Shown here: piece after piece, positions 27,103-37,902 of the stretch | Layout: each line of letters begins with the position of its first letter | Position numbering within the stretch: position 1 is the stretch's first letter | DNA from: Vibrio chagasii | Lineage (GTDB): Bacteria > Pseudomonadota > Gammaproteobacteria > Enterobacterales > Vibrionaceae | DNA: 64,000 bases | Assembly (NCBI RefSeq): GCF_002954585.1 | Contig: NZ_MSCI01000002.1 | Coordinates: 970,089 to 1,034,088 of the forward strand | Direction: 5' to 3' | Translations under genes and position numbers: made by a program | The notes under the pieces: model-generated | Database searches by the model: none | What the model saw: only the letters and a program-made list of their open reading frames with translations | Told to the model about the DNA's origin: nothing

Positions 27103-27201
27103 CAAACTTGAGACTAACCGACTGTGGTTGCTGTTTTCTTGAGTGTTTGACTAAGCATTGTGTCTTTTGTCAGCTTCGGCTGGCTTTTTATGACACAAAT
27201 A

Positions 27202-27214
27202 TGACGAATCGTCA
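27202..27214. promoter_or_regulatory. Operator-like palindrome, second copy before the RND operon
   Basis: TGACGAATCGTCA, identical to the first copy's inverse, followed by CAAA. It ends 15 bases before the preferred RND start codon, where bound repressor would block transcription or initiation. Confidence 0.8.
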
Positions 27215-27229
27215 CAAATGGAGACTGTG

Positions 27230-29680
27230 ATGAAACATGACAGCCAAAAGCCCACGTTCGATCAGCAAAACCGAGATAACCCGAATGCCGATAGCGCAAA
27301 CGCAGATCTAAACAGTTGGCACTCAATACCTACCAAGCGATCGTTTATCGTTTTGCTGGTGGTGTTTTCAATTATCATTCTCTCTGCATTAGGGGCCAAG
27401 AACCTCTATTTTAGAGGGGACTATAATATCTTCTTCGAAGGCACCAACAAGCAGTTGATGGCGTTCGATGAGATTCAAACCACCTTTGCAAAAACCGACA
27501 ACCTTGCGATTGTTGTCGCTCCTGAAGATGGCAATGTCTTCACACCTGAAACTCTCACCCTGATTCAAAACCTCACGGTCGATGCGTGGCAGATCCCGTA
27601 TTCAAGCCGTGTGGACTCCCTTGCCAACTATCAGCACACCGAAGCCATTGAAGATGATCTTTTGGTAGAAGACTTGCTGTATGAAGAGTACGAACACACA
27701 CCGGAGCGAATCGCCAAAGTAAAGCAGATCGCCCTAAACGAACCGTTGCTTAAGAATGCCTTGGTGTCGGCCTCTGGCGATGTGACGATTGTTAACGTTA
27801 CCGTGCAGCTGCCAGAAGTGGACAAGACTGCGGAAGTGCAAGAGGTGATTGCGGCGATCAATGCCATGACCGGCAAGTACCAAGCTCAGTATCCCAATGT
27901 CGAGTTCCATAAAGCGGGCATCATTGCGATGAACAACGCCTTTATGACTTCGGCTCAACAAGACAGCTCAACGCTCGTTCCCTTAATGCTGTTGGTGGTG
28001 CTGGTGTTCCTGACTTTTATGCTGCGCTCGTTCTTTAGTGTGGTGGCGACGCTTATTGTGATCATCTCTTCAATTGTTTCCACCATGGGTCTATCCGGTT
28101 GGGCAGGGATGTTCTTGAGTACCGCAACTGTGAATGTGCCTACCTTGGTTTTAACTTTGGCGGTAGCCGATTGTGTACACGTGATTGTGACCATGGGACA
28201 AGCAATGCAACGCGGCATGGAAAAAGCACAAGCCATTCAATACAGCATCAAGCTCAATGCGATGCCGATTCTGATCACTTCAGTGACCACTGCGATTGGT
28301 TTCTTGATGATGAACATGTCGGACTCTCCAGTTCTGCGTGATTTCGGTAACTTGTCGGCACTGGGTGTACTCATCGCGTGCTTCTTGTCAGTGACCATGT
28401 TGCCTGCGTTACTAAAACTGCTACCAGTTAAACGCCTACCTGCCAATCCTAAAGCGGAAGACCAAATCACTTTTATGGATAATTTGGGCGATTTTGTCGT
28501 TACCAACCGTAAAGCACTGCTACCGATTTCAACTCTGGTGATTGTTGGCGCTGCCGCGCTAATTCCACTTAACAAAGTGAATGATGAATCGGTGAAGTAT
28601 TTTGATACCTCAAGTGAGTTCAGACAAGCGGCAGACTTCATGGAAGAGACGGTAAGCGGCATGACCACCATCAGCATTGCTGTGAAGACTAACGAGTCTC
28701 AAGCGATTGCTGATCCTGTGTTTTTGCAGGCGATTGGTGATTTTACTGATTGGCTACGCGTTCAATCAGAAACCGACCACGTGGCAACGCTTTCCGATGT
28801 TTACATGCGTTTGAACAAGAACATGCATGGCGACGATGAAAGTTACTACAAGCTGCCGCTTAACCGTGAACTTGCTGCGCAATACCTGCTGCTTTATGAG
28901 ATGTCTCTGCCGTATGGCTTGGACTTGAACAACCAGATCAACGTCGATAAGTCATCGATCAAAATAGTTCTTACTGTTGATAACCTTGGCAGCGTTGAGC
29001 TAGTCGAACTCGAAGAGCGCATTTACTCATGGTTTGCAGCCAATGCACCTCAGTATGAAGTCGTCGCATCTAGCCCATCACTGATGTTTGCTCACATTGG
29101 CGAAACCAACATGGCGAGCATGTTATCGGCCCTGCCTATCACCTTAGTACTTATTTCTGGCTTGATGATCTTTGCGTTGCGCTCAGTTCGCTTGGGCATT
29201 ATCAGCCTAGTGCCAAACATTGCACCTGCGATCATTGGCTTTGGTCTATGGGCGCTTATCTCTGGTGAAATCAACCTTGGTTTGTCCGTAGTGGTAACGC
29301 TCACTCTGGGTATCGTGGTTGATGATGCGGTGCACTTCTTAAGTAAATACCAGCGCGCAAGAATCGAAGGTAAATCGGCAGAAGAAGCGGTTCGATACGC
29401 CTTCCACACGGTTGGACGCGCATTGTGGATCACCACAGTGGTACTCGTAGCTGGTTTCACTGTACTGGCGATGTCGAGCTTCAGACTCAACTCCGACATG
29501 GGCTTACTCAGCGCGATTGTGATTTTCATTGCGTTGGTGGTCGACTTCATCTTGCTACCAAGCCTACTGATGATCTTCGACAAACAGACCCACTATTCAG
29601 TTAAACCTCAGCACGAATCAAAGCCAGATACCAAGTCGCAGCCTAGCTCGACAGCCGAACTGACTACTTCGACTAAATAA
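27230..29680 (+). CDS. RND superfamily (MMPL-type) transporter
   Basis: 816 residues from the ATG at 27230, chosen because GGAG lies seven bases upstream; an ATG at 27218 would add four residues. Topology is two repeats of one helix, a large periplasmic loop and five helices, as in MMPL/HpnN transporters. Charged intramembrane residues typical of proton-driven RND pumps are in VADCVHVIV (first half) and GIVVDDAVHFLSKY (second half). It needs no separate adaptor as Hae-RND pumps do. It is followed by a LolA-like protein and an outer-membrane barrel in the same operon, suggesting export of a lipid or hydrophobic compound across the envelope. Confidence 0.9.
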   Translation: MKHDSQKPTFDQQNRDNPNADSANADLNSWHSIPTKRSFIVLLVVFSIIILSALGAKNLYFRGDYNIFFEGTNKQLMAFDEIQTTFAKTDNLAIVVAPEDGNVFTPETLTLIQNLTVDAWQIPYSSRVDSLANYQHTEAIEDDLLVEDLLYEEYEHTPERIAKVKQIALNEPLLKNALVSASGDVTIVNVTVQLPEVDKTAEVQEVIAAINAMTGKYQAQYPNVEFHKAGIIAMNNAFMTSAQQDSSTLVPLMLLVVLVFLTFMLRSFFSVVATLIVIISSIVSTMGLSGWAGMFLSTATVNVPTLVLTLAVADCVHVIVTMGQAMQRGMEKAQAIQYSIKLNAMPILITSVTTAIGFLMMNMSDSPVLRDFGNLSALGVLIACFLSVTMLPALLKLLPVKRLPANPKAEDQITFMDNLGDFVVTNRKALLPISTLVIVGAAALIPLNKVNDESVKYFDTSSEFRQAADFMEETVSGMTTISIAVKTNESQAIADPVFLQAIGDFTDWLRVQSETDHVATLSDVYMRLNKNMHGDDESYYKLPLNRELAAQYLLLYEMSLPYGLDLNNQINVDKSSIKIVLTVDNLGSVELVELEERIYSWFAANAPQYEVVASSPSLMFAHIGETNMASMLSALPITLVLISGLMIFALRSVRLGIISLVPNIAPAIIGFGLWALISGEINLGLSVVVTLTLGIVVDDAVHFLSKYQRARIEGKSAEEAVRYAFHTVGRALWITTVVLVAGFTVLAMSSFRLNSDMGLLSAIVIFIALVVDFILLPSLLMIFDKQTHYSVKPQHESKPDTKSQPSSTAELTTSTK

Positions 29681-29724
29681 GGAAATGTCAGCCTGCTGCG
29701 GTGGGCTGACTCAAGGAGATATTT

Positions 29725-30516
29725 ATGAAAAGCGTTAAACAAACATTCGTTACCACATTATTTACAATGAGCACGTTGGCTGCTTTCCCAGCGTTAGCAG
29801 ACCCAGCGAAAGGCTTAGAAATTGCCGAACAACGTAAAGCGGTCGATGTCGGGTGGGGCGATTCTGTCGCGACTATGGAAATGCTACTTCGCAATAAACA
29901 AGGCGAAAGCAGCACACGCCTGATGCGATTGAAATCGTTAGAAGTCGATAACGATGGCGATAAAGGCTTAACCATTTTTGATGAACCGCGCGATGTAAAA
30001 GGCACGGCTTTCCTAAACCATTCACACATCGCTAAATCCGATGACCAGTGGTTGTATCTGCCTGCACTTAAGCGTGTAAAACGCATCTCTTCACGCAACA
30101 AATCTGGCCCGTTTATGGGCAGTGAATTTGCGTATGAAGACTTAAGTTCATTTGAGCTAGAAAAGTACACCTTCAACTACATTGAAGACGCGAAACTGGA
30201 AGGCGTAGACACCTTTGTTTTAGAGCAAGTACCGACCGATAAAAACTCTGGCTACACCATGCAGAAAGTATGGCTAGACCAACAGTACTACCGCCCAATG
30301 AAAGTCGAGTTTTACGACCGCAAAGGTGCACTGTTGAAAACTCTGTCTTTCCAAGACTACAAACAATACCTAAACCAATACTGGCGTGCACATACCATGG
30401 CGATGCAAAACCATCAAACAGGCAAAAGCACCGTATTAACCACGACAGATTTAGTGTTCCAGACCGGTCTTAAAGACAAGGATTTCCAAAAGAACACACT
30501 AAAACGTGCGAAATAA
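29725..30516 (+). CDS. LolA-like periplasmic protein (outer-membrane lipoprotein-sorting family)
   Basis: 263 residues with a signal peptide (1-27, cleavage after ALA). The mature chain is mainly beta strands with the pattern of the LolA-like family (PF17131): KNKQGESSTRLMRLKSLEV, WLYLPALKRVKRISSRNKSG and FMGSEFAYEDL are recognisable sections. Such proteins form a half-barrel that carries acylated or hydrophobic cargo through the periplasm. It lies between the RND gene (44-base gap, AAGGAG before the start) and the barrel gene (9-base gap). Confidence 0.9.
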   Translation: MKSVKQTFVTTLFTMSTLAAFPALADPAKGLEIAEQRKAVDVGWGDSVATMEMLLRNKQGESSTRLMRLKSLEVDNDGDKGLTIFDEPRDVKGTAFLNHSHIAKSDDQWLYLPALKRVKRISSRNKSGPFMGSEFAYEDLSSFELEKYTFNYIEDAKLEGVDTFVLEQVPTDKNSGYTMQKVWLDQQYYRPMKVEFYDRKGALLKTLSFQDYKQYLNQYWRAHTMAMQNHQTGKSTVLTTTDLVFQTGLKDKDFQKNTLKRAK

Positions 30517-30525
30517 GGCAGGAAT

Positions 30526-31734
30526 ATGAAAAGGATTGTGGCAACAGGAACCCAGTTATCCTTAACCTTGGCAGCGACCGTCGGGCTTATGCAGGTGTCG
30601 TTGCCTTGTGTGGCGGCAGGCTTTAATCCTGAAATCGCAGGGCAGGTGAATATTGAACACAGGCAGTTCTTTAGCGACGGCTTACAAGGGCAAGATAAAG
30701 GGCAAAGCTCACTGGTGTTGCAGCCAGAGTTTTACTGGGAGCAAGAAGAGGGCAACGGCAGCTTTACCTTCACTCCGTTTTATCGCCTAGACAGTGAAGA
30801 CGATGAGCGAACTCATGGTGATATTCGCGAAGCCTTGTATCTCACCTACTGGGACGACTACGAACTGCGAGCAGGTGTAGGCAAAGTGTTTTGGGGCGTG
30901 ACTGAATCTGCACATTTAGTGGATGTGGTAAACCAAACCGACGCTATTGAATCGGTCGATGGCGAATCCAAGCTAGGTCAGCCAATGGTGCACTTCACCT
31001 CGATAAAAGAGTGGGGCACCATCGACGCCATGTTATTGCCGTATTTTCGTGAGCGTACCTTTGCAGGCGAAGACGGACGCTTAAGACCAACGATACCTGT
31101 TTCAGACGATGCGCTTTATGAATCCTCGCGAGAAGAAAAGCACGTCGATGTGGCGCTACGCTATAGCCAAATGTACGGTGATTGGGATGTCGGTTTAAGT
31201 TATTTAGGCGGCACAAACCGCGACCCTTACTACCGTGTGCAAGGCAACCAGCTCAAGCCATACTATGCGCAAATGCAGCATTTCGGATTGGATGTGCAGG
31301 GCATTATTGGTGACTGGTTATGGAAGCTGGAAAGCATTTATCGCGCCAGTTACGACAACCACACCGGCGTAGCAACGGGCTTTGAATACACTTGGGTTGG
31401 GGCGCTTGAATCATATTGGGACATCGGCTTCATCGCTGAATATCTGTATGACAGCCGAGGCAATAACGCGCAAACCATCGGTCAAAACGATGTGTTCCTT
31501 GGCGCGCGTTTCGTCTTGAACGATGAAGACGGCACCGAAGTGCTGACTGGCATCACGCAAGACTTGGATAACAGCGATGTCTATAGTGCCAAGCTTGAAG
31601 CCTCGAGCCGCATCAATAACAACCTCAAGTGGCGGTTGAATGCTTGGTTGTTTGAGAACGAAACCCCAGAGGACTTGCTGTTCTTCGCTCGCAAAGATGA
31701 TTTTGTCGAAGTCGCGCTGGAGTATTACTTCTAA
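30526..31734 (+). CDS. Outer-membrane beta-barrel protein of the RND/LolA-like operon
   Basis: 402 residues, signal peptide about 1-31 (ending VAAG), then repeated amphipathic strands with many Trp/Tyr girdle residues, and a terminal aromatic (ALEYYF) as in outer-membrane barrels. The layout is DUF1302-like: it opens with an EIAGQVNIEHRQFF strand and has REALYLTYWDDYELRAGVGKVFWG in the first third, but the family was not confirmed. Together with the RND permease and the LolA-like carrier it could complete a route from inner membrane to cell surface. Confidence 0.75.
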   Translation: MKRIVATGTQLSLTLAATVGLMQVSLPCVAAGFNPEIAGQVNIEHRQFFSDGLQGQDKGQSSLVLQPEFYWEQEEGNGSFTFTPFYRLDSEDDERTHGDIREALYLTYWDDYELRAGVGKVFWGVTESAHLVDVVNQTDAIESVDGESKLGQPMVHFTSIKEWGTIDAMLLPYFRERTFAGEDGRLRPTIPVSDDALYESSREEKHVDVALRYSQMYGDWDVGLSYLGGTNRDPYYRVQGNQLKPYYAQMQHFGLDVQGIIGDWLWKLESIYRASYDNHTGVATGFEYTWVGALESYWDIGFIAEYLYDSRGNNAQTIGQNDVFLGARFVLNDEDGTEVLTGITQDLDNSDVYSAKLEASSRINNNLKWRLNAWLFENETPEDLLFFARKDDFVEVALEYYF

Positions 31735-31791
31735 AGGCTCGATGTTCTCGCTTCCATCCTTTGAGTTCAAATTAAGCTTGTTTACGAATAA

Positions 31792-31830
31792 ACCAAGGAG
31801 TGATGGCCTTAAACCTCGCTCCTTGGTCTC
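31792..31830 (+). terminator. Terminator of the RND operon
   Basis: ACCAAGGAG pairs perfectly with CTCCTTGGT, 58 bases past the last operon gene. The following T-tract is only moderate (CTCTTAT). Confidence 0.65.
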
Positions 31831-31957
31831 TTATCTCAGTTCTACCTAGTTATCTCAGTTGTACATTCTGATCTCAATTCCATCCTTCCTATCCAAATCC
31901 TGTGAACAACACTGCCTCAACCTAGCTTCGGTGAATGTAATCAAACTGTCTCACTTG

Positions 31958-32062
31958 GTGACGTTTTTGTATCGGTTTCTCTCTGATTTCACCGATTTCA
32001 ATGAAATTCTGTTTTGTAACGTTAAATTTGCCGTGTTTTTAGGCAATAACTTGTTCTTTTAG
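31958..32062 (+). promoter_or_regulatory. Candidate Phe-rich leader peptide upstream of pheST
   Basis: From a GTG at 31958 the frame encodes 34 residues, nine of them Phe, ending in two Phe before the TAG. It ends about 100 bases before pheS. Escherichia coli pheST is controlled by attenuation through the Phe-rich PheM leader, which makes this plausible. Against it: no clear ribosome binding site, the start is ambiguous (the frame is open upstream), TTT codons are expected in AT-rich DNA, and I cannot draw a strong attenuator stem. A small hairpin (CTACC/GGTAG, 32140-32153) sits just before the pheS ribosome binding site. Confidence 0.35.
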
Positions 32063-33148
<1,086 letters not shown>

Positions 33149-33166
33149 TCCGGGGCAGTCGAAACT

Positions 33167-35572
33167 ATGAAATTCAGTGAATCTTGGCTACGCGAGTGGG
33201 TTAAACCTGCAATTAACAGCGAAGAGCTAGCTCACCAAATCACTATGGCTGGTTTGGAAGTTGACGATTTAGAACCTGTTGCTGGTGAATTCACCGGCGT
33301 TAAAGTAGGTAAAGTGGTTGAGTGCGGTCAGCACCCAGACGCAGACAAACTACAAGTAACTAAAATTGATATCGGCGAAGAAGAGCTGTTAGACATCGTT
33401 TGTGGTGCATCTAACTGTCGTCTTGGCCTAACTGTAGCAGTAGCAACAGTTGGCGCAGTACTGCCTGGTAACTTCAAAATCAAGAAAGCAAAACTACGTG
33501 GTGTTCCATCGCACGGCATGCTTTGTTCTTTCTCTGAGCTAGGTATCGACGTAGAGTCTGACGGCATCCTTGAGCTGCCAGAAGGCACAACGCTAGGTAT
33601 GGACGTACGTGAGCTTCTTGAGCTTAACGACGTAACTATCGATGTAGACCTAACAGCAAACCGCGCAGACTGCTTCAGCATCCGTGGCCTTGCTCGTGAA
33701 GTTGGCGTACTAAACCGCGCAGACGTTACAGAGCCAGCAGTAGAAGCTGTTGCAACAAGCATTGAAGACACAGTATCTGTTGAAGTTAAAGCAACTGATG
33801 CTTGCCCACGTTACCTTGGCCGTGTGGTTAAGAACGTAAACGTGAAAGCGGAAACACCAATCTGGATGCAAGAAAAACTGCGTCGTTGTGGTATCCGTTC
33901 AATCGACCCAGTTGTAGACATCACAAACTACGTGATGCTAGAGCAAGGCCAGCCAATGCACGCATTTGATCTAGCTAAGATCGAAGGTGGCATCGTGGTT
34001 CGTCTAGCAGAGCAGGGCGAAAAACTAACACTTCTAGATGGCAACGAGGCTGAACTAAACAGCAACACACTTGTTATCGCTGACCACAACAAAGCACTAG
34101 CAATCGCTGGTATCTTTGGTGGTGAAGAGTCTGGTGTAACAACTGAAACTACAGACGTACTTCTAGAAGCAGCATTCTTCGCACCAGATCACATCCGTGG
34201 TCGCGCACGTGCTTACGGCCTACACACAGATTCTTCTCTACGTTTCGAGCGTGGTGTTGACTCAACACTTCAGCTAGCTGCTATGGAGCGTGCAACACAG
34301 CTTCTAGTTGATATCTGTGGTGGTGAAGTTGCGCCAGTAAACGGCAGCGAATCTGAAGCTGATCTACCAAAAGCAAACGTAGTATCTCTACGTCGCGTTA
34401 AGCTAGACAGCCTACTAGGTCACGAAATCCCATCTGAAGACGTGGTAGAAATCCTAACTCGTCTAGGCTGTACTGTTTCTGTTGTAGAAGATACGGAGAC
34501 AACGGAAGCGGGTTGGACGGCAACGTCTCCATCTTGGCGTTTCGATATCGCAATCGAGCAAGACCTAATTGAAGAAGTAGGTCGTATCTACGGTTACGAT
34601 AACATTCCAAACCAAGCGCCTAAAGCGGCACTTAAAATGAACGACCACAAAGAAGCTGACCAACCGCTTAAGCGCGTTCGTGACCTTCTTGTAGACCGTG
34701 GTTACCACGAAGCAATTACATACAGCTTCGTAGAACCAGAACAGCAAAAACTGATCGTTCCAGATGTTGAGCCGCTAATCCTGCCATTCCCAATCTCTGC
34801 GGACATGTCAGCTATGCGTCTTGGCCTAATCCAAGGTCTTCTAAACACAGTGGTTCACAACCAGAAGCGTCAACAGTCTCGCGTTCGTCTATTCGAATCA
34901 GGCCTACGTTTCATCCCTGAAGAAACAGCTGAAAACGGCATGCGCCAAGAAATGATGCTTGCGGGCGTTATCTCTGGTACTCGTGGCGAAGAGCACTGGG
35001 ACGTTGCAACTAACACTGTTGACTTCTTCGACCTGAAAGGCGACCTAGAAGCAGTTCTAGAGCTAACAGCGAACGAGAAAGCATACAGCTTCAAAGCAGC
35101 TAAGCACCCAGCACTTCACCCAGGTCAAACTGCGGCTATCGTAGTAGACGGCAAAGAAGTGGGTATCATTGGTACTGTTCACCCAGAACTAGAGCGTAAG
35201 TTTGGTCTTAACGGCCGTACTATCGTATTCGAAATCGAATGGGCAGCTATCAACACTCGTGTGCTTCCAGAAGCAGTAGCAGTATCTAAGTTCCCTGCAA
35301 ACCGTCGTGATATCGCAGTTGTTGTTGACGAAGCTGTAGCTTCTGGCGACATCGTAGAAGCGTGTATCGCAGCTGGTGGCGAATTCCTAACAGACGCTAA
35401 ACTGTTCGACGTTTACGTAGGTAAGGGCGTAGAAGAAGGCAAGAAGAGCCTAGCTATCGCACTGACTCTTCAGTCTGTAGAACGCACACTAGAAGATGCA
35501 GACATCGCTGGTTCAGTAGATGCTATCGTAGCTTCAATCTCAGAGAAATTCGGCGCAGCACTTCGCGACTAA
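33167..35572 (+). CDS. pheT: Phenylalanine-tRNA ligase beta subunit
   Basis: 801 residues, normal length. Domains in order: the tRNA-binding/EMAP-like domain (about 39-148), B3/B4 editing domain (about 210-385), B5 DNA-binding-like domain, a catalytic-like core and a C-terminal FDX-ACB anticodon-binding domain ([16 protein letters not shown]). The gene follows pheS by 18 bases and is followed by a strong terminator. In many relatives ihfA follows in the same operon; here the terminator and an accessory patch come next. Confidence 0.97.
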   Translation: MKFSESWLREWVKPAINSEELAHQITMAGLEVDDLEPVAGEFTGVKVGKVVECGQHPDADKLQVTKIDIGEEELLDIVCGASNCRLGLTVAVATVGAVLPGNFKIKKAKLRGVPSHGMLCSFSELGIDVESDGILELPEGTTLGMDVRELLELNDVTIDVDLTANRADCFSIRGLAREVGVLNRADVTEPAVEAVATSIEDTVSVEVKATDACPRYLGRVVKNVNVKAETPIWMQEKLRRCGIRSIDPVVDITNYVMLEQGQPMHAFDLAKIEGGIVVRLAEQGEKLTLLDGNEAELNSNTLVIADHNKALAIAGIFGGEESGVTTETTDVLLEAAFFAPDHIRGRARAYGLHTDSSLRFERGVDSTLQLAAMERATQLLVDICGGEVAPVNGSESEADLPKANVVSLRRVKLDSLLGHEIPSEDVVEILTRLGCTVSVVEDTETTEAGWTATSPSWRFDIAIEQDLIEEVGRIYGYDNIPNQAPKAALKMNDHKEADQPLKRVRDLLVDRGYHEAITYSFVEPEQQKLIVPDVEPLILPFPISADMSAMRLGLIQGLLNTVVHNQKRQQSRVRLFESGLRFIPEETAENGMRQEMMLAGVISGTRGEEHWDVATNTVDFFDLKGDLEAVLELTANEKAYSFKAAKHPALHPGQTAAIVVDGKEVGIIGTVHPELERKFGLNGRTIVFEIEWAAINTRVLPEAVAVSKFPANRRDIAVVVDEAVASGDIVEACIAAGGEFLTDAKLFDVYVGKGVEEGKKSLAIALTLQSVERTLEDADIAGSVDAIVASISEKFGAALRD

Positions 35573-35597
35573 TCTCTTCTGATAGATAGAAAAATCA

Positions 35598-35625
35598 AAG
35601 GCCTCGCAATTGCGAGGCCTTTTTG
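35598..35625 (+). terminator. Rho-independent terminator of pheST
   Basis: AAAGGCCTCGCA and TGCGAGGCCTTT form a near-continuous palindrome ending in a T-run, 26 bases after pheT. Confidence 0.93.
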
Positions 35626-36047
35626 TTTATAGGTCGAATAGAGAGTAGGGGCTAACTCGTTTTTTTGGCAGTTTTGAGTTAGAGAGAACTCTGCTAGAAA
35701 TAAAAAGAAGACATATCGGCCTCTGTCATGGATTAGTTCTCCCGATATGTCTTCCACAATAACCCAAGCATTGTAAATCAAAGTCTTAGATAAAATTAAC
35801 AACTAGACGTCAAACATCACCCCGACAACCGTGAATCACAAGAGCTCTTTGTGTGTGGCAACACTGACAATACAGATATCATTGGTACTCTAAATATTTT
35901 AAAGCAGGAATTCCGCTTGCTGGACTGTGGAGAGTAGGCATTAGCCACTTGATGAATCAGGAGTTTGCACCTAAAGCAATTTAGTGTGAGCCATATAATG
36001 GGAATTCCCTAGCGACTTCGCTAGGGGAGAATGCCAACAAATATTAG
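35626..36047. other. Gene-poor junction after pheT
   Basis: No supported gene. Two strong hairpins stand out. GAAGACATATCGG/CCGATATGTCTTC (35707-35754) is followed on the minus strand by TTTTTATTT, so it is a good minus-strand terminator without an obvious gene directly before it. CCCTAGCG/CGCTAGGG with a 4-nt loop (36007-36026) is close to the end of the MFS gene. An open stretch of about 38 codons ending near 35982 (plus strand) could be a gene fragment, but I cannot assign it. Confidence 0.5.
35707..35754 (-). terminator. Minus-strand terminator in the junction after pheT
   Basis: Perfect 13-bp stem with a 22-nt loop and, on the minus strand, a T5-A-T3 tail. It may end transcription from the MFS gene upstream (about 300 bases away) or a small untranslated RNA. 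Confidence 0.65.
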
Positions 36048-37229
36048 TTACGGTATTTGTACAAATACGCCTTGTTCTTTTAAAAATGGAGAGCGTAAAA
36101 CCAATATCGTTACTATTAGAAACATTGTAAGAGCAAAAAACCAAGCTAACTCTATACCTAGCCAATCAGAAAGAAAGGCAAGAAGTATAGTTGAAAAAAC
36201 AGAAAAGAAAATAAACAACCTTTCATTGTATGCCATTGCATTACTTATTCTTCCTTTTGAAGTGTAATTCATAATTAATGTATTTCTCATTACTCTAATA
36301 TAAGAGTGGCTTAAAGCTAAAATAAATAACATTACATATAAAGAATAAATTCCTACATTTAAATAGGGTAGAAGCATAGAGAGAACAATTAAAGAAGAAA
36401 AGCAAATATAGTGCTTCTTAAAATCTTCTATTGATTGAGGACTAGCAAGGCTACCCACTATAGCTCCTAATCCATAAGGGATAACCATGATTCCAAAATC
36501 ACTTGATAACGCATTAAAAGAGTTGAACAAAGGGGGGTATAGTACATTTAATGAAACAACTAAGACATATGGCGCAATAGTTAAGGTGATTATTTTATTA
36601 TTATCCCCACATTGAAAGCCCGAAGTGTAAGCATGCTCCAATTTATTGCGATGTTGGGGGGTGTTGACTGGCTTCTCATTCTCAATCCCAAACGAAATCA
36701 TTATAGAAGCAATAAAACAAATTAATCCGAACGAACAAACATAAACAAGAGAGTCATCACGAATAAATATATACGCAAACCCTCCAGAGAAAACAGTAAT
36801 TCCTTGTCTAACAACCTCAAGTCCCTTATTGGCTTTGTGTATAACGCCATCTCTAAACTTACGCTTAACATAAATACTACGCACAACTTGATCCGCAGTC
36901 TTTACCATAGTGAGAATTGCTGTTGCCAGTACAACCAAAGTCAAGTGATAAAAAACAGGTAAACTCTTGATATCTGGGTAAGTTATAAGGAATAAACATA
37001 CGAGAGTGCCCAAGGTGTATATGCCAATTAATACTAATCTGGACCTATACTTATCAGAAAGTCTACTGATATAAGGAAGGGCAAAAAAAGAAAATATATA
37101 ACCAGAAACCAAAACATATGAAAGGTACATGGAAGAATTAAAGATATTTTCTACGTACCAAGAAATGGCCGTAATAAAAACAGAGATAGCAACACCTGAA
37201 GTAAATGATGAGAAAAATATGTAAAACAC
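36048..37229 (-). CDS. MFS transporter, AT-rich, probably acquired
   Basis: 393 residues with 10-12 hydrophobic helices. The loop after helix 2 (ISRLSDKYRSRLVLIG) is an MFS loop motif variant. I cannot assign a substrate. Base composition is clearly more AT-rich than the flanking pheT or oxygenase genes (many AAA, ATA and TTA codons), pointing to transfer. The start is a GTG at 37229 with TAGGAG upstream; that sequence overlaps the stop codon of the truncated dehydrogenase, so the two were probably once one operon. Confidence 0.75.
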   Translation of the reverse strand: MFYIFFSSFTSGVAISVFITAISWYVENIFNSSMYLSYVLVSGYIFSFFALPYISRLSDKYRSRLVLIGIYTLGTLVCLFLITYPDIKSLPVFYHLTLVVLATAILTMVKTADQVVRSIYVKRKFRDGVIHKANKGLEVVRQGITVFSGGFAYIFIRDDSLVYVCSFGLICFIASIMISFGIENEKPVNTPQHRNKLEHAYTSGFQCGDNNKIITLTIAPYVLVVSLNVLYPPLFNSFNALSSDFGIMVIPYGLGAIVGSLASPQSIEDFKKHYICFSSLIVLSMLLPYLNVGIYSLYVMLFILALSHSYIRVMRNTLIMNYTSKGRISNAMAYNERLFIFFSVFSTILLAFLSDWLGIELAWFFALTMFLIVTILVLRSPFLKEQGVFVQIP

Positions 37230-37230
37230 C

Positions 37231-37578
37231 CTAACTCCTAAAAGAAAAAATCATAGTGGAATGTGATGTTATTTTTTTATTTTTAGCAGCTCCTTGTTGC
37301 TTAACGATTTCGTTCAAAGCAACATAACCTAGAATACCACTTGCGTCATATAGTTCTGTTATCTCGTTTTTCAACAGCTGTATTGGCGATTTTTTTGGGT
37401 ATTTATGTAATTGGTCGATTATCCACTTAACTCTAACCAAACCGTGAGAAGTCACACCGCGCTGCTCAGAGTAAAGCAATTGCTCTGTTAATTCGTTTGC
37501 TTGTTTATCTGAAAGCTGCGCGTCAAAAAATATTTTTTTGACCATGCTTTGTAATAGCTCTATGGCTATTTTCTTCAT
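37231..37578 (-). pseudogene. Truncated Ldh_2-family malate/L-lactate dehydrogenase (N-terminal fragment)
   Basis: 115 residues. Residues 20-95 match the start of the NAD(P)-dependent Ldh_2 family: LLYSEQRGVTSHGLVRVKW carries the conserved RGVxSHG motif, and DASGILGYVALNEIV follows. The family is about 330-350 residues, so two-thirds is missing, and the last 15 residues (ITSHSTMIFSFRS) look like an out-of-frame tail. It is AT-rich like the MFS gene. An internal deletion that removed the catalytic and NAD-binding part is the simplest explanation. Confidence 0.75.
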
Positions 37579-37902
37579 AATACTTTTCTCTTTTTTAACA
37601 TTTACTTAATCTAAGTATTCTATCCATTAAATTTCTTAAAACTGAGATTACACGCTCAAACTCAACTAGTTGCATATTGCATATGTGAAAACTTATTTTG
37701 TGAATTTAAGCTGTAACATAGCAATGTGTGACTGATGAGTATGATGGTTGTTCTCTGGTTAAATGAGTCTGAATACATACGAGGTTTATTGGTAATACTC
37801 TGATTTACAATGCTTCTTTCTCTAGAAAATTAATGGTCTACCTTGCCGTTATTATCTTCCACATTGTTTCGCTTTAAGGGGCAATGTGTTGAGTCTTTTT
37901 AA
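37579..37902. other. AT-rich spacer between the truncated dehydrogenase and the ISL3 remnant
   Basis: About 320 bases without a supported gene. It should contain the promoter of the truncated dehydrogenase/MFS pair. A short palindrome (CATATTGCATATG) lies near 37674. No ISL3 left terminal repeat was found here. Confidence 0.4.

Noticed and set aside
28099-28341. Other-frame open stretches inside the RND gene
   Set aside because: Shadows of a clearly coding gene with no independent features.
31859-31957. The upstream part of the Phe-rich frame as a longer 67-residue gene
   Set aside because: No ribosome binding site and no recognisable protein features; only the Phe-rich end is worth noting.
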